From contig NW_005198966.1 in the NCBI RefSeq assembly GCF_000372725.1, positions 702,459 through 766,458 of the forward strand: a stretch of DNA of 64,000 nt, in the 5' to 3' direction. Below the pieces are notes generated by a model, which did no database searches, was not told the origin of the DNA, and was given only the letters and a program-made list of their open reading frames with translations. Position numbers and translations under genes: made by a program. This document shows, piece after piece, positions 63,964 through 64,000 of the stretch (position 1 is its first letter; each line of letters starts with the position of its first letter). The stretch is from Emiliania huxleyi CCMP1516 (taxonomy: Eukaryota > Haptophyta > Isochrysidales > Noelaerhabdaceae).

Positions 63964-64000
63964 GAACTCACCCTAGGCTTGGCCGCGCCGTCTACGCGCA

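Overview
The window looks like nuclear DNA of a photosynthetic, GC-rich protist, most likely a haptophyte alga. The evidence is spliceosomal introns in most recognisable genes, a nuclear-type gene for the photosystem II factor Psb28 with an N-terminal presequence, single-copy eukaryotic housekeeping genes (UBA3 of the NEDD8 pathway, SSRP1 of FACT), frequent GC-AG introns next to GT-AG ones, and a heavy load of dispersed repeats, MITEs and LINE remnants. The haptophyte assignment is an inference; a pelagophyte or other red-plastid lineage is not excluded. No rRNA, tRNA, CRISPR or prokaryotic operon was seen.

Layout. 0-7 kb: purine repeat, an alpha/beta hydrolase (+), a C2H2/RanBP2 zinc-finger gene (-) and a sugar O-methyltransferase-like gene (-). 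7-13 kb: a piggyBac-type terminus, a membrane protein with a C-terminal TIR-like SHSW domain (+), and an Erv/ALR-type sulfhydryl oxidase (+) with a (CA)n intron. 13-17 kb: a repeat/coiled-coil gene with two frame breaks (-) and a DUF4259-like gene (+). 17-24 kb: nested MITEs, a BtuF-like binding protein fused to a DUF5522 domain (-), a small TIR-bounded element and dispersed repeats. 24-33 kb: UBA3 (+), a methyltransferase (-), more repeats, psb28 (+) and a two-domain glycosyltransferase of nine exons (-). 33-37 kb: a broken F-box/RCC1 gene, a LINE insertion with a 15-bp target duplication and a Kelch gene (-). 38-50 kb: membrane and unknown genes, a second piggyBac-type end, an F-box-like gene and a METTL25-like methyltransferase. 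51-64 kb: a fasciclin-ZIP metal transporter fusion (+), a decayed second LINE (-), SSRP1 (-), a coiled-coil gene (-) and an alanine-rich helical gene running towards the right edge.

The genes do not form a pathway; they are independent units, as expected in a eukaryotic chromosome. What unites the window is intron structure. In many introns the first 7-20 bases are an imperfect copy of the first bases of the downstream exon. Several introns hold internal copies of the exon-exon junction, and many unrelated introns carry minisatellites with the same CCGAGAT/ATCTCGG core. This pattern suggests that introns here arise or grow by tandem duplication across splice junctions, which would also explain the many GC donors. 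I regard this as the most interesting signal in the window.

Exon boundaries were worked out by hand from reading frame, splice signals and family alignment from memory. Those in UBA3, SSRP1, the glycosyltransferase and the methyltransferases are phase-consistent throughout; others are marked as tentative.
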